A DNA stretch of 64,000 bases from Metallyticus violacea (Eukaryota > Arthropoda > Insecta > Mantodea > Metallyticidae), in the NCBI GenBank assembly GCA_030762175.1, contig JAUJEO010000021.1:1240001-1304000 (forward strand), written 5' to 3'. The notes beneath the pieces were generated by a model. It was not told the DNA's origin, searched no databases, and was given only the letters and a program-made list of their open reading frames with translations. Shown here piece by piece: positions 10,200 through 23,800 of the stretch; the stretch's first letter is position 1; every line of letters starts with the position of its first letter. The position numbers and the translations under genes were made by a program.

Positions 10200-11590
10200 G
10201 CTTATTATGCACAAAGAATCTCGAAAAGAAAAAACATTTATTTCGAAGTTTGGAAACTTCGTTAGAATCACTTTTTTTCCGTTCTTATTTGAGATAACTG
10301 ATTCTCTTTCATTATACTAGTTTGATAGCCTCAGTAAAGCATATTATGCACAAAATATCTCGAAAAGAAAAAAAATGTTTTTCGAAGTTTGGAAACTTCA
10401 TTAGAATCACTTTTTTTCCGTTCTTATTTGAGATAACTGGTTCTCTTTCATTATACTAGTTTGATAGACTCAGTAAAGCATATTATGCGCAAGGAATCTG
10501 GAAAAGAAAAAAAATTTTTTTCGAATTTTGGAAACTTCATTAGAATCACTTTTTTTCCGTTCTTATTTGAGATATCTGGTTCTCTTTCATTATACTAGTT
10601 TGATAGCCTCAGAAAAGCATATTATGCGCAAAGAATCTCGAAAAGAAAAAAGTTTTTTTTCGAAGTTTGGAAACTTCATTAGATTCACTTTTTTTCCGTT
10701 CTTATTTGATATAACTGGTTCTCTTTCATTATACTAGTTTGATAGCCTCAGTAAAGCATATTATGCGCAAAGAATCTGGAAAAAAAAAAAAAAAAATTTT
10801 CGAAATTTGGAAACTTCGTTAGAATCACTTTTTTTCCGTTCTTATTTGAGATAACTGGTTCCCGTTCATTATACTAGTTTGATAGCCTCATAAAAGCTTA
10901 TTATGCACAAAGAATCTCGAAAAGAAAAAACATTTTTTTCGAAGTTTGGAAACTTCGTTAGAATCACTTTTTTTCCGTTCTTATTTGAGATAACTGATTC
11001 TCTTTCATTATACTAGTTTGATAGCCTCAGTAAAGCATATTATGCACAAAATATCTCGAAAAGAAAAAAATTTTTTTTCGAAGTTTGGAAACTTCTTTAG
11101 AATCACTATTTTTCCGTTCTTATTTGAGATTACTGGTTCTCTTTCATTATACTAATTAGATAGCCTCAGAAGAGCATATTACGCGCAAAGAATCTCGAAA
11201 ATAAAAAAATTTTTTTAGAACTTTGGAAACTTCGTTAGAATCACTTTTTTTTCCGATCTTATTTGAGATAACTGGTTCTCTTTCATTATACTAGTTTGAT
11301 AGCCTCATAAAAGCTTATTATGCACAAAGAATCTCGAAAAGAAAAAACATTTTTTTCGAAGTTTGGAAACTTCGTTAGAATCACTTTTTTTCCGTTCTTA
11401 TTTGAGATAACTGGTTCTCTTTCATTATACTAGTTTGATAGCCTCAGAAAAGCATATTATGCGCAAAGAATCTCTAAAAGAAAAAATTTTTTTTTCGAAT
11501 TTTGTAAACTTCGTTAGAATCACTTTTTTTCCGTTCTTATTTGAGATAACTGGTTCTCTTTCATTATACTAGTTTGATAGCCTCAGAAAA
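10200..11590. repeat. 11-monomer tandem duplication, copy 2 (one monomer short)
   Basis: Follows copy 1 directly. The offset falls from 1,529 to about 1,390 bp near 11,400, where this copy reads 'aactggttctc' and omits the monomer with 'gcacaaaatatctcg' and 'attttaggtaac'. The version at 21.96-22.09 kb keeps that monomer, so the loss happened in this copy or its direct ancestor. Confidence 0.7.
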
Positions 11591-12505
11591 GCATATTATG
11601 CGCAAAGAATCTCGAAAATAAAAAAGTTTTTTTTCGAAGTTTGGAAACTTCGTTTGAATAACTTTTTTTCGGTTCTTATTTAAGATAACTGGTTCTCTTT
11701 CATTATACTAGTTTGATAGCCTCAGAAAAGCATATTATGCGCAAAGAATCTCGAAAAGAAAAAATTTTTTTTTCGAAGTTTGGAAACTTGGTTAGAATCA
11801 CTTTTTTTCCGTTCTTATTTGAGATAACTGGTTCTCTTTCATTATACTAGTTTGATAGCCTCAGAAAAGCATATTATGCGCAAAGAATCTCGAAAAGAAA
11901 AAAATTTTTTTTCGAAGTTTGGAAACTTCTTTAGAATCACTTTTTTTCCGTTCTTATTTGAAATAACTGGTTCTCTTTCATGATACTAGTTTGATAGCCT
12001 CAGAATATCGTATTATGCGCAAAGAATCTCGAAAAGAAAAAAATTTTTTTCAATGTTTGGAAACTTTGTTAGAATCACTTTTTTTCCGTTCTTATTTGAG
12101 ATAACTGGTTCTCTTTCATTATACTAGTTTGATAGCCTCAGAAAGGCATATTATGCGCAAAGAATCTCGAAAAGAAAAAAGTTTTTTTTTCGAAGTTTGG
12201 AAACTTCGTTTGAATAACTTTTTTTCCGTTCTTATTTGAGATAACTGGTTCTATTTCATTATACTAGTTTGATAGCCTCAGAAAAGCATATTATGCGCAA
12301 AGAATCTCGAAAAGAAAAAATTTTTTTTTCGAAGTTTGGAAACTTCGTTAGAATCACTTTTTTTCCGTTCTTATTTGAGATTACTGGTTCTCTTTCATTA
12401 TAGTAGTTTGATAGACTCAGAAAAGCATATTATGCACAAAGAATCTCGAAAAGAAAAAAAATTTTTTTCGATGTTAGGAAATTTCGTTAGAATCACTTTT
12501 TTTCC

Positions 12506-14730
12506 GTTCTTATTTGAGATAACTGGTTCTCTTTCATTATACTAGTTTGATAGCCTCAGCAAAGCATATTATTCACAAAGAATCTCGAAAAGAAAAAAAT
12601 TTTTTTTCGAAGTTTGGAAACGTCGTTTGAATCACTTTTATTCCGTTCTTATTTGAGATAACTGGTTCTCTTTCACTATACTAGTTTGATAGCCTCAGTA
12701 AAGCATATTATGCACAAAGAATCTCGAAAAGAAAAAAGTTTTTTTTCGAAGTTTCGAAACTTCGTTTGACTCAGTTTTTTTCCGTTCTAATTTGACATAA
12801 CTGGTTCTCTTTCATTATACTTGTTTGATAGCCTCAGTAAAGCATATTATATGCAAAGAATCTCGAAAAGAAAAATTTTTTTTTTCGAATTTTGGAAACT
12901 TCGTTAGAATCACTTTTTTTCCGTTCTTATTTTAGGTAACTGGTTCTCTTTCATTATACTAATTTGATAGCCTCAGTAAAGCATATTATGCGCAAAGAAT
13001 CTTGAAAAGAAAAAAAATTTTTTTCGAAGTTTGGAAACGTCGTTAGAATCACTTTTTTTCCGTTCTTATTTGAGATAACTGGTTCTCTTTCATTATACTA
13101 GTTTGATAGCCTCAGAAAAGCATATTATGCGCAAAGAATCTCGAAAAGAAAAAAGTTTTTTTTCGAAGTTTGGAAACTTAGTTTGAATAACTTTTTTTCC
13201 GTTCTTATTTGAGATAACTGGTTCTCTTTCATTATACTAGTTTGATAGCCTCAGAAAAGCATATTATGCGCAAAGAATCTCGAAAAGAAAAAATTTTTTT
13301 TTCGAAGTTTGGAAACTTCGTTAGAATCACTTTTTTTCCGTTCTTAATTGAGATAACTGGTTCTCTTTCATTATACTAGTTTGATAGCCTCAGAAAAGCA
13401 TATTATGCGCAAAGAATCTCGAAAAGAAAAAAATTTTTTTTCGAAGTTTGGAAACTTCGTTAGAATCACTTTTTTTCCGTTCTTATTTGAGATTATTGGT
13501 TCTCTTTCATTATAGTAGTTTGATAGCCTCAGAAAAGCATATTATGCACAAAGAATCTCGAAAAGAAAAAAAATTTTTTTCGAAGTTAGGAAACTTCGTT
13601 AGAATCACTTTTTTTCCTTTCTTATTTGAGATAACTGGTTCTCTTTCATTATACTAGTTTGATAGCCTCAGCAAAGCATATTATTCACAAAGAATCTCGA
13701 AAAGAAAAAAATTTTTTTTCGAAGTTTGGAAACGTCGTTTGAATCACTTTTATTCCGTTCTTATTTGAGATAACTGGTTCTCTTTCACTATACTAGTTTG
13801 ATAGCCTCAGTAAAGCATATTATGCACAAAGAATCTCGAAAAGAAAAAAGTTTTTTTTCGAAGTTTCGAAACTTTGTTTGACTCAGTTTTTTTCCGTTCT
13901 AATTTGACATAACTGGTTCTCTTTCATTATACTTGTTTGATAGCCTCAGTAAAGCATATTATATGCAAAGAATCTCGAAAAGAAAAAATTTTTTTTTCGA
14001 ATTTTGGAAACTTCGTTGGAATCACTTTTTTTCCGTTCTTATTTTAGGTAACTGGTTCTCTTTCATTATACTAATTTGATAGCCTCAGTAAAGCATATTA
14101 TGCGCAAAGAATCTTGAAAAGAAAAAAATTTTTTTTCGAAGTTTGGAAACGTCGTTAGAATCACTTTTTTTTCGTTCTTATTTGAGATAACTGGTTCTCT
14201 TTCATTATACTAGTTTGATAGCCTCAGAAAAGCATATTATGCGCAAAGAATCTCGAAAAGAAAAAAGTTTTTTTTCGAAGTTTGGAAACTTCGTTTGAAT
14301 AACTTTTTTTCCGTTCTTATTTTTGATAACTGGTTCTCTTTCATTTTACTAGTTTGATAGCCTCAGAAAAGCATATTATGCGCAAAGAATCTCGAAAAGA
14401 AAAATTTTTTTTTTCGAAGTTTGGAAACTTCGTTAGAATCACTTTTTTTCCGTTCTTATTTGAGATAACTGGTTCTCTTTCATTATACTAGTTTGATAGC
14501 CTCAGAAAAGCATATTATGCGCAAAGAATCTCGAAAAGAAAAAAATTTTTTTTCGAAGTTTGGAAACTTCGTTAGAATCACTTTTTTTCCGTTCTTATTT
14601 GAAATAACTGGTTCTCTTTCATGATACTAGTTTGATAGCCTCAGAAAATCATATTATGCGCAAAGAATCTCGAAAAGAAAAAAATTTTTTTTCGATGTTT
14701 GGAAACTTTGTTAGAATCACTTTTTTTCCG
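12506..14730. repeat. Two consecutive 8-monomer units (1,112 bp each)
   Basis: V1 occurs at about 12.51 and again at about 13.62 kb, a spacing of exactly eight monomers, with V2, V3, V4 and the following monomers in the same order in both. The second unit has private changes: 'tttcctttcttattt', 'aaactttgtttgactcag' and 'cttcgttggaatc'. The same pair, with the same private changes in its second unit, lies at 23.21-25.3 kb, so the octamer duplication predates the 7.9-kb duplication. Confidence 0.75.
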
Positions 14731-15703
14731 TTCTTATTTGAGATAACTGGTTCTCTTTCATTATACTAGTTTGATAGCCTCAGAAAAGCATATTATGCAC
14801 AAAGAATCTCGAAAAGAAAAAAATTTTTTTTCGAAGTTTGGAAACATCTTTAGAATCACTTTTTTCCGTTTTTATTTGCGATAACTGGTTCTCTTTCATT
14901 ATACTAGTTTGATAGCCTCAGAAAACCATATTATGCGCAAAGAATCTCGAAAAGAAAAAAATTTTTTTTCGAAGTTTGGAAACTTCTTTAGAATCACTAT
15001 TTTTCCGTTCTTATTTGAGATTACTGGTTCTCTTTCATTATACTAATTAGATAGCCTCAGAAAAGCATATTACGCGCAAAGAATCTCGAAAATAAAAAAA
15101 ATTTTTTAGAACTTTGGAAACTTCGTTAGAATCACTTTTTTTTCCGATCTTATTTGAGATAACTGGTTCTCTTTCATTATACTAGTTTTATAGCCTCATA
15201 AAAGCTTATTATGCGCAAAGAATCTCGAAAAGAAAAAAATTTTTTTTCGAAGTTTGGAAACTTCATTAGAATCGCCTTTTTTTCCGTTCTTATTTGAGAT
15301 AATTGGTTCTCTTTCATTATACTAGTTTGATAGCCTCAGTAAAGCATATTATGCGCAAAGAATCTGGAAAAGAAAAAAAATTTTTTTCGAAGTTTGGAAA
15401 CGTCGTTAGAATCACTTTTTTTCTGTTCTTATTTGAGATAACTGGTTCTCTTTCATTATACTAGTTTGATAGCCTCAGAAAAGCATATTATGCGCAAAGA
15501 ATCTCGAAAAGAAAAAAGTTTTTTTTCGAAGTTTGGAAACTTCGTTTGAATAACTTTTTTTCCGTTCTTATTTGAGATAACTGGTTCTCTTTCATTATAC
15601 TAGTTTGATAGCCTCAGAAAAGCATATTATGCGCAAAGAATCTCGAAAAGAAAAAAATTTTTTTTCGAAGTTTGGAAACTTCGTTAGAATCACTTTTTTT
15701 CCG

Positions 15704-18204
15704 TTCTTATTTGAAATAACTGGTTCTCTTTCATGATACTAGTTTGATAGCCTCAGAAAATCATATTATGCGCAAAGAATCTCGAAAAGAAAAACATTTT
15801 TTTTCGATGTTTGGAAACTTTGTTAGAATCACTTTTTTTCCGTTCTTATTTGAGATAACTGGTTCTCTTTCATTATACTAGTTTGATAGCCTCAGAAAAG
15901 CATATTATGCACAAAGAATCTCGAAAAGAAAAAAATTTTTTTTCGAAGTTTGGAAACTTCTTTAGAATCACTTTTTTCCGTTTTTATTTGCGATAACTGG
16001 TTCTCTTTCATTATACTAGTTTGATAGCCTCAGAAAACCATATTATGCGCAAAGAATCTCGAAAAGAAAAAAATTTTTTTCGAAGTTTGGAAACTTCTTT
16101 AGAATCACTATTTTTCCGTTCTTATTTGAGATTACTGGTTCTCTTTCATTATACTAATTAGATAGCCTCAGAAAAGCATATTACGCGCAAAGAATCTCGA
16201 AAATAAAAAAAATTTTTTAGAACTTTGGAAACTTCGTTAGAATCACTTTTTTTTCCGATCTTATTTGAGATAACTGGTTCTCTTTCATTATACTAGTTTG
16301 ATAGCCTCATAAAAGCTTATTATGCACAAAGAATCTCGAAAAGAAAAAACATTTTTTTCTAAGTTTGGAAACTTCGTTAGAATCACTTTTTTTTCGTTCT
16401 TATTTGAGATAACTGATTCTCTTTCATTATACTAGTTTGATAGCCTCAGTAAAGCATATTATGCACAAAATATCTCGAAAAGAAAAAATTTTTTTTTCGA
16501 ATTTTGGAAACTTTGTTAGAATCACTTTTTTTCCGTTCTTATTTTAGGTAACTGGTTCTCTTTCATTATACTAGTTTGATAGCCTCAGAAAAGCATATTA
16601 TGCGCAAAGAATCTCTAAAAGAAAAAATTTTTCTTTCGAATTTTGTAAACTTCGTTAGAATCACTTTTTTTCCGTTCTTATTTGAGATAACTGGTTCTCT
16701 TTCATTATACTAGTTTGATAGCCTCAGAAAAGCATATTATGCGCAAAGAATCTCGAAAAGAAAAAAGTTTTTTTTCGAAGTTTGGAAACCTCGTTTGAAT
16801 AACTTGTTTTCGGTTCTTATTTAAGATAACTGGTTCTCTTTCATTATACTAGTTTGATAGCCTCAGAAAAGCATATTATGCGCAAAGAATCTCGAAAAGA
16901 AAAAATTTTTTTTTCGAAGTTTGGAAACTTCGTTAGAATCACTTTTTTTCCGTTCTTATTTGAGATAACTGGTTCTCTTTCATTATACTAGTTTGATAGC
17001 CTCAGAAAAGCATATTATGCGCAAAGAATCTCGAAAAGAAAAAAATTTTTTTTCGAAGTTTGGAAACTTCGTTAGAATCACTTTTTTTCCGTTCTTATTT
17101 GAAATAACTGGTTCTCTTTCATGATACTAGTTTGATAGCCTCAGAAAATCATATTATGCGCAAAGAATCTCGAAAAGAAAAAAATTTTTTTTGGATGTTT
17201 GGAAACTTTGTTAGAATCACTCTTTTTCCGTTCTTATTTGAGATAACTGGTTCTCTTTCATTACACTAGTTTGATAGCCTCAGAAAGGCATATTATGCGC
17301 AAAGAATCTCGAAAAGAAAAAAGTTTTTTTTTCGAAGTTTGGAAACTTCGTTTGAATAACTTTTTTTCCGTTCTTATTTGAGATAACTGGTTCTATTTCA
17401 TTATACTAGTTTGATAGCCTCAGAAAAGCATATTATGCGCAAAGAATCTCGAAAAGAAAAAATTTTTTTTTCGAAGTTTGGAAACTTCGTTAGAATCACT
17501 TTTTTTCCGTTCTTATTTGAGATTACTGGTTCTCTTTCATTATAGTAGTTTGATAGACTCAGAAAAGCATATTATGCACAAAGAATCTCGAAAAGAAAAA
17601 AAATTTTTTTCGAAGTTAGGAAACTTCGTTAGAATCACTTTTTTTCCGTTCTTATTTGAGATAACTGGTTCTCTTTCATTATACTAGTTTGATAGCCTCA
17701 GCAAAGCATATTATTCACAAAGAATCTCGAAAAGAAAAAAATTTTTTTTCGAAGTTTGGAAACGTCGTTTGAATCACTTTTATTCCGTTCTTATTTGAGA
17801 TAACTGGTTCTCTTTCACTATACTAGTTTGATAGCCTCAGTAAAGCATATTATGCACAAAGAATCTCGAAAAGAAAAAAGTTTTTTTTCGAAGTTTCGAA
17901 ACTTCGTTTGACTCAGTTTTTTTCCGTTCTAATTTGACATAACTGGTTCTCTTTCATTATACTTGTTTGATAGCCTCAGTAAAGCATATTATATGCAAAG
18001 AATCTCGAAAGGAAAAATTTTTTTTTTCGAATTTTGGAAACTTCGTTAGAATCACTTTTTTTCCGTTCTTATTTTAGGTAACTGGTTCTCTTTCATTATA
18101 CTAATTTGATAGCCTCAGTAAAGCATATTATGCGCAAAGAATCTTGAAAAGAAAAAAATTTTTTTTCGAAGTTTGGAAACGTCGTTAGAATCACTTTTTT
18201 TCCG
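15704..18204. repeat. 18-monomer tandem duplication, copy 1 (2,501 bp)
   Basis: Begins with the 'ttgaaataactgg / catgatactag' monomer. Private variants recur in the next unit at a constant offset of about 2,501 bp: 'gaaaaacatttttttt' (15,791 and 18,292), 'acatttttttctaag' (near 16,350 and 18,850), 'ttttggatgtttgg' (near 17,191 and 19,692), 'cattacactag' (near 17,262 and 19,763) and 'tctcgaaaggaaaaa' (near 18,005 and 20,508). Several of these I see nowhere else in the window, so this looks like one of its most recent duplications. Confidence 0.9.
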
Positions 18205-20705
18205 TTCTTATTTGAAATAACTGGTTCTCTTTCATGATACTAGTTTGATAGCCTCAGAAAATCATATTATGCGCAAAGAATCTCGAAAAGAAAAACATTT
18301 TTTTTCGATGTTTGGAAACTTTGTTAGAATCACTTTTTTTCCGTTCTTATTTGAGATAACTGGTTCTCTTTCATTATACTAGTTTGATAGCCTCAGAAAA
18401 GCATATTATGCACAAAGAATCTCGAAAAGAAAAAAATTTTTTTTCGAAGTTTGGAAACTTCTTTAGAATCACTTTTTTCCGTTTTTATTTGCGATAACTG
18501 GTTCTCTTTCATTATACTAGTTTGATAGCCTCAGAAAACCATATTATGCGCAAAGAATCTCGAAAAGAAAAAAATTTTTTTCGAAGTTTGGAAACTTCTT
18601 TAGAATCACTATTTTTCCGTTCTTATTTGAGATTACTGGTTCTCTTTCATTATACTAATTAGATAGCCTCAGAAAAGCATATTACGCGCAAAGAATCTCG
18701 AAAATAAAAAAAATTTTTTAGAACTTTGGAAACTTCGTTAGAATCACTTTTTTTTCCGATCTTATTTGAGATAACTGGTTCTCTTTCATTATACTAGTTT
18801 GATAGCCTCATAAAAGCTTATTATGCACAAAGAATCTCGAAAAGAAAAAACATTTTTTTCTAAGTTTGGAAACTTCGTTAGAATCACTTTTTTTTCGTTC
18901 TTATTTGAGATAACTGATTCTCTTTCATTATACTAGTTTGATAGCCTCAGTAAAGCATATTATGCACAAAATATCTCGAAAAGAAAAAATTTTTTTTTCG
19001 AATTTTGGAAACTTTGTTAGAATCACTTTTTTTCCGTTCTTATTTTAGGTAACTGGTTCTCTTTCATTATACTAGTTTGATAGCCTCAGAAAAGCATATT
19101 ATGCGCAAAGAATCTCTAAAAGAAAAAATTTTTCTTTCGAATTTTGTAAACTTCGTTAGAATCACTTTTTTTCCGTTCTTATTTGAGATAACTGGTTCTC
19201 TTTCATTATACTAGTTTGATAGCCTCAGAAAAGCATATTATGCGCAAAGAATCTCGAAAAGAAAAAAGTTTTTTTTCGAAGTTTGGAAACCTCGTTTGAA
19301 TAACTTGTTTTCGGTTCTTATTTAAGATAACTGGTTCTCTTTCATTATACTAGTTTGATAGCCTCAGAAAAGCATATTATGCGCAAAGAATCTCGAAAAG
19401 AAAAAATTTTTTTTTCGAAGTTTGGAAACTTCGTTAGAATCACTTTTTTTCCGTTCTTATTTGAGATAACTGGTTCTCTTTCATTATACTAGTTTGATAG
19501 CCTCAGAAAAGCATATTATGCGCAAAGAATCTCGAAAAGAAAAAAATTTTTTTTCGAAGTTTGGAAACTTCGTTAGAATCACTTTTTTTCCGTTCTTATT
19601 TGAAATAACTGGTTCTCTTTCATGATACTAGTTTGATAGCCTCAGAAAATCATATTATGCGCAAAGAATCTCGAAAAGAAAAAAATTTTTTTTGGATGTT
19701 TGGAAACTTTGTTAGAATCACTCTTTTTCCGTTCTTATTTGAGATAACTGGTTCTCTTTCATTACACTAGTTTGATAGCCTCAGAAAGGCATATTATGCG
19801 CAAAGAATCTCGAAAAGAAAAAAGTTTTTTTTTCGAAGTTTGGAAACTTCGTTTGAATAACTTTTTTTCCGTTCTTATTTGAGATAACTGGTTCTATTTC
19901 ATTATACTAGTTTGATAGCCTCAGAAAAGCATATTATGCGCAAAGAATCTCGAAAAGAAAAAATTTTTTTTTCGAAGTTTGGAAACTTCGTTAGAATCAC
20001 TTTTTTTCCGTTCTTATTTGAGATTACTGGTTCTCTTTCATTATAGTAGTTTGATAGACTCAGAAAAGCATATTATGCACAAAGAATCTCGAAAAGAAAA
20101 AAAATTTTTTTCGAAGTTAGGAAACTTCGTTAGAATCACTTTTTTTCCGTTCTTATTTGAGATAACTGGTTCTCTTTCATTATACTAGTTTGATAGCCTC
20201 AGCAAAGCATATTATTCACAAAGAATCTCGAAAAGAAAAAAATTTTTTTTCGAAGTTTGGAAACGTCGTTTGAATCACTTTTATTCCGTTCTTATTTGAG
20301 ATAACTGGTTCTCTTTCACTATACTAGTTTGATAGCCTCAGTAAAGCATATTATGCACAAAGAATCTCGAAAAGAAAAAAGTTTTTTTTCGAAGTTTCGA
20401 AACTTCGTTTGACTCAGTTTTTTTCCGTTCTAATTTGACATAACTGGTTCTCTTTCATTATACTTGTTTGATAGCCTCAGTAAAGCATATTATATGCAAA
20501 GAATCTCGAAAGGAAAAATTTTTTTTTTCGAATTTTGGAAACTTCGTTAGAATCACTTTTTTTCCGTTCTTATTTTAGGTAACTGGTTCTCTTTCATTAT
20601 ACTAATTTGATAGCCTCAGTAAAGCATATTATGCGCAAAGAATCTTGAAAAGAAAAAAATTTTTTTTCGAAGTTTGGAAACGTCGTTAGAATCACTTTTT
20701 TTCCG
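18205..20705. repeat. 18-monomer tandem duplication, copy 2 (2,501 bp)
   Basis: Near-identical to the preceding unit. The junction at about 18,205 joins V4 ('gaaacgtcgttagaatc') directly to 'ttgaaataactgg', whereas elsewhere V4 is followed by 'ttgagataactgg' monomers. After 20,705 the sequence reads 'ccgttcctatttgag', a private change shared with 28,761 at offset 8,060. Confidence 0.9.
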
Positions 20706-20872
20706 TTCCTATTTGAGATAACTGGTTCTCTTTCATTATACTAGTTTGATAGCCTCAGAAAAGCATATTATGCGCAAAGAATCTCGAAAAGAAAAAAGTT
20801 TTTTTTCGAAGTTTGGAAACTTCGTTTGAATAACTTTTTTTCCGTTCTTATTTGAGATAACTGGTTCTCTTT

Positions 20873-23800
20873 CATTATACTAGTTTGATAGCCTCAGTAA
20901 AGCATATTATGCACAAAATATCTCGAAAAGAAAAAAAATGTTTTTCGAAGTTTGGAAACTTCATTAGAATCACTTTTTTTCCGTTCTTATTTGAGATAAC
21001 TGGTTCTCTTTCATTATACTAGTTTGATAGACTCAGTAAAGCATATTATGCGCAAGGAATCTGGAAAAGAAAAAAAAATTTTTTCGAATTTTGGAAACTT
21101 CATTAGAATCACTTTTTTTCCGTTCTTACTTGAGATATCTGGTTCTCTTTCATTATACTAGTTTGATAGCCTCAGAAAAGCATATTATGCGCAAAGAATC
21201 TCGAAAAGAAAAAAGTTTTTTTTCGAAGTTTGGAAACTTCATTAGATTCACTTTTTTTCCGTTCTTATTTGATATAACTGGTTCTCTTTCATTATACTAG
21301 TTTGATAGCCTCAGTAAAGCATATTATGCGCAAAGAATCTGGAAAAAAAAAAAAAAAAATTTTCGAAATTTGGAAACTTCGTTAGAATCACTTTTTTTCC
21401 GTTCTTATTTGAGATAACTGGTTCCCGTTCATTATACTAGTTTGATAGCCTCATAAAAGCTTATTATGCACAAAGAATCTCGAAAAGAAAAAACATTTTT
21501 TTCGAAGTTTGGAAACTTCGTTAGAATCACTTTTTTTCCGTTCTTATTTGAGATAACTGATTCTCTTTCATTATACTAGTTTGATAGCCTCAGTAAAGCA
21601 TATTATGCACAAAATATCTCGAAAAGAAAAAAATTTTTTTTCGAAGTTTGGAAACTTCTTTAGAATCACTATTTTTCCGTTCTTATTTGAGATTACTGGT
21701 TCTCTTTCATTATACTAATTAGATAGCCTCAGAAGAGCATATTACGCGCAAAGAATCTCGAAAATAAAAAAATTTTTTTAGAACTTTGGAAACTTCGTTA
21801 GAATCACTTTTTTTTCCGATCTTATTTGAGATAACTGGTTCTCTTTCATTATACTAGTTTGATAGCCTCATAAAAGCTTATTATGCACAAAGAATCTCGA
21901 AAAGAAAAAACATTTTTTTCGAAGTTTGGAAACTTCGTTAGAATCACTTTTTTTCCGTTCTTATTTGAGATAACTGATTCTCTTTCATTATACTAGTTTG
22001 ATAGCCTCAGTAAAGCATATTATGCATAAAATATCTCGAAAAGAAAAAATTTTTTTTTCGAATTTTGGAAACTTCGTTAGAATCACTTTTTTTCCGTTCT
22101 TATTTTAGGTAACTGGTTCTCTTTCATTATACTAGTTTGATAGCCTCAGAAAAGCATATTATGCGCAAAGAATCTCTAAAAGAAAAAATTTTTTTTTCGA
22201 ATTTTGTAAACTTCGTTAGAATCACTTTTTTTCCGTTCTTATTTGAGATAACTGGTTCTCTTTCATTATACTAGTTTGATAGCCTCAGAAAAGCATATTA
22301 TGCGCAAAGAATCTCGAAAAGAAAAAAGTTTTTTTTCGAAGTTTGGAAACTTCGTTTGAATAACTTTTTTTCGGTTCTTATTTAAGATAACTGGTTCTCT
22401 TTCATTATACTAGTTTGATAGCCTCAGAAAAGCATATTATGCGCAAAGAATCTCGAAAAGAAAAAATTTTTTTTTCGAAGTTTGGAAACTTCGTTAGAAT
22501 CACTTTTTTTCCGTTCTTATTTGAGATAACTGGTTCTCTTTCATTATACTAGTTTGATAGCCTCAGAAAAGCATATTATGCGCAAATAATCTCGAAAAGA
22601 AAAAAATTTTTTTTCGAAGTTTGGAAACTTCTTTAGAATCACTTTTTTTCCGTTCTTATTTGAAATAACTGGTTCTCTTTCATGATACTAGTTTGATAGC
22701 CTCAGAATATCATATTATGCGCAAAGAATCTCGAAAAGAAAAAAAATTTTTTTCAATGTTTGGAAACTTTGTTAGAATCACTTTTTTTCCGTTCTTATTT
22801 GAGATAACTGGTTCTCTTTCATTATACTAGTTTGATAGCCTCAGAAAGGCATATTATGCGCAAAGAATCTCGAAAAGAAAAAAGTTTTTTTTTCGAAGTT
22901 TGGAAACTTCGTTTGAATAATTTTTTTCCGTTCTTATTTCAGATAACTGGTTCTATTTCATTATACTAGTTTGATAGCCTCAGAAAAGCATATTATGCGC
23001 AAAGAATCTCGAAAAGAAAAAATTTTTTTTTCGAAGTTTGGAAACTTCGTTAGAATCACTTTTTTTCCGTTCTTATTTGAGATTACTGGTTCTCTTTCAT
23101 TATAGTAGTTTGATAGACTCAGAAAAGCATATTATGCACAAAGAATCTCGAAAAGAAAAAAAATTTTTTTCGATGTTAGGAAATTTCGTTAGAATCACTT
23201 TTTTTCCGTTCTTATTTGAGATAACTGGTTCTCTTTCATTATACTAGTTTGATAGCCTCAGCAAAGCATATTATTCACAAAGAATCTCGAAAAGAAAAAA
23301 ATTTTTTTTCGAAGTTTGGAAACGTCGTTTGAATCACTTTTATTCCGTTCTTATTTGAGATAACTGGTTCTCTTTCACTATACTAGTTTGATAGCCTCAG
23401 TAAAGCATATTATGCACAAAGAATCTCGAAAAGAAAAAAGTTTTTTTTCGAAGTTTCGAAACTTCGTTTGACTCAGTTTTTTTCCGTTCTAATTTGACAT
23501 AACTGGTTCTCTTTCATTATACTTGTTTGATAGCCTCAGTAAACCATATTATATGCAAAGAATCTCGAAAAGAAAAATTTTTTTTTTCGAATTTTGGAAA
23601 CTTCGTTAGAATCACTTTTTTTCCGTTCTTATTTTAGGTAACTGGTTCTCTTTCATTATACTAATTTGATAGCCTCAGTAAAGCATATTATGCGCAAAGA
23701 ATCTTGAAAAGAAAAAAAATTTTTTTCGAAGTTTGGAAACGTCGTTAGAATCACTTTTTTTCCGTTCTTATTTGAGATAACTGGTTCTCTTTCATTATAC

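Larger units (their letters stand above)
7224..10200. repeat. Block repeated at 28,209-31,324
   Basis: The offset is 20,985 bp up to the deletion near 8,238, then 21,124 bp, a difference of one monomer. The spurious 66-codon frame at 8,376 and 29,500 and the A-expanded monomer after 'gaatctgg' (9,249 and 30,374) fall in register. The match ends where 10,195 reads 'cagaaaagcttattatgcac' and 31,320 reads 'cagaaaagcatattatgcgc'. Confidence 0.8.
10310..18205. repeat. Large ~7.9-kb block, copy 1 (second copy at 20,873-28,767)
   Basis: Diagnostic variants match at offset 10,563 at the left end, 10,702 from about 11.4 to 14.3 kb, then 10,562 to the right end. The two steps are exactly one monomer each: one lost here near 11,400 and one lost from the second copy near 24,985. 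Shared variants include the adjacent pair of V1-bearing octamers at 12.5 and 13.6 kb, 'tagaatcgcctttt', 'gaaaaacatttttttt', 'aatttttctttcg' and 'cagaaaggcat'. Confidence 0.85.
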
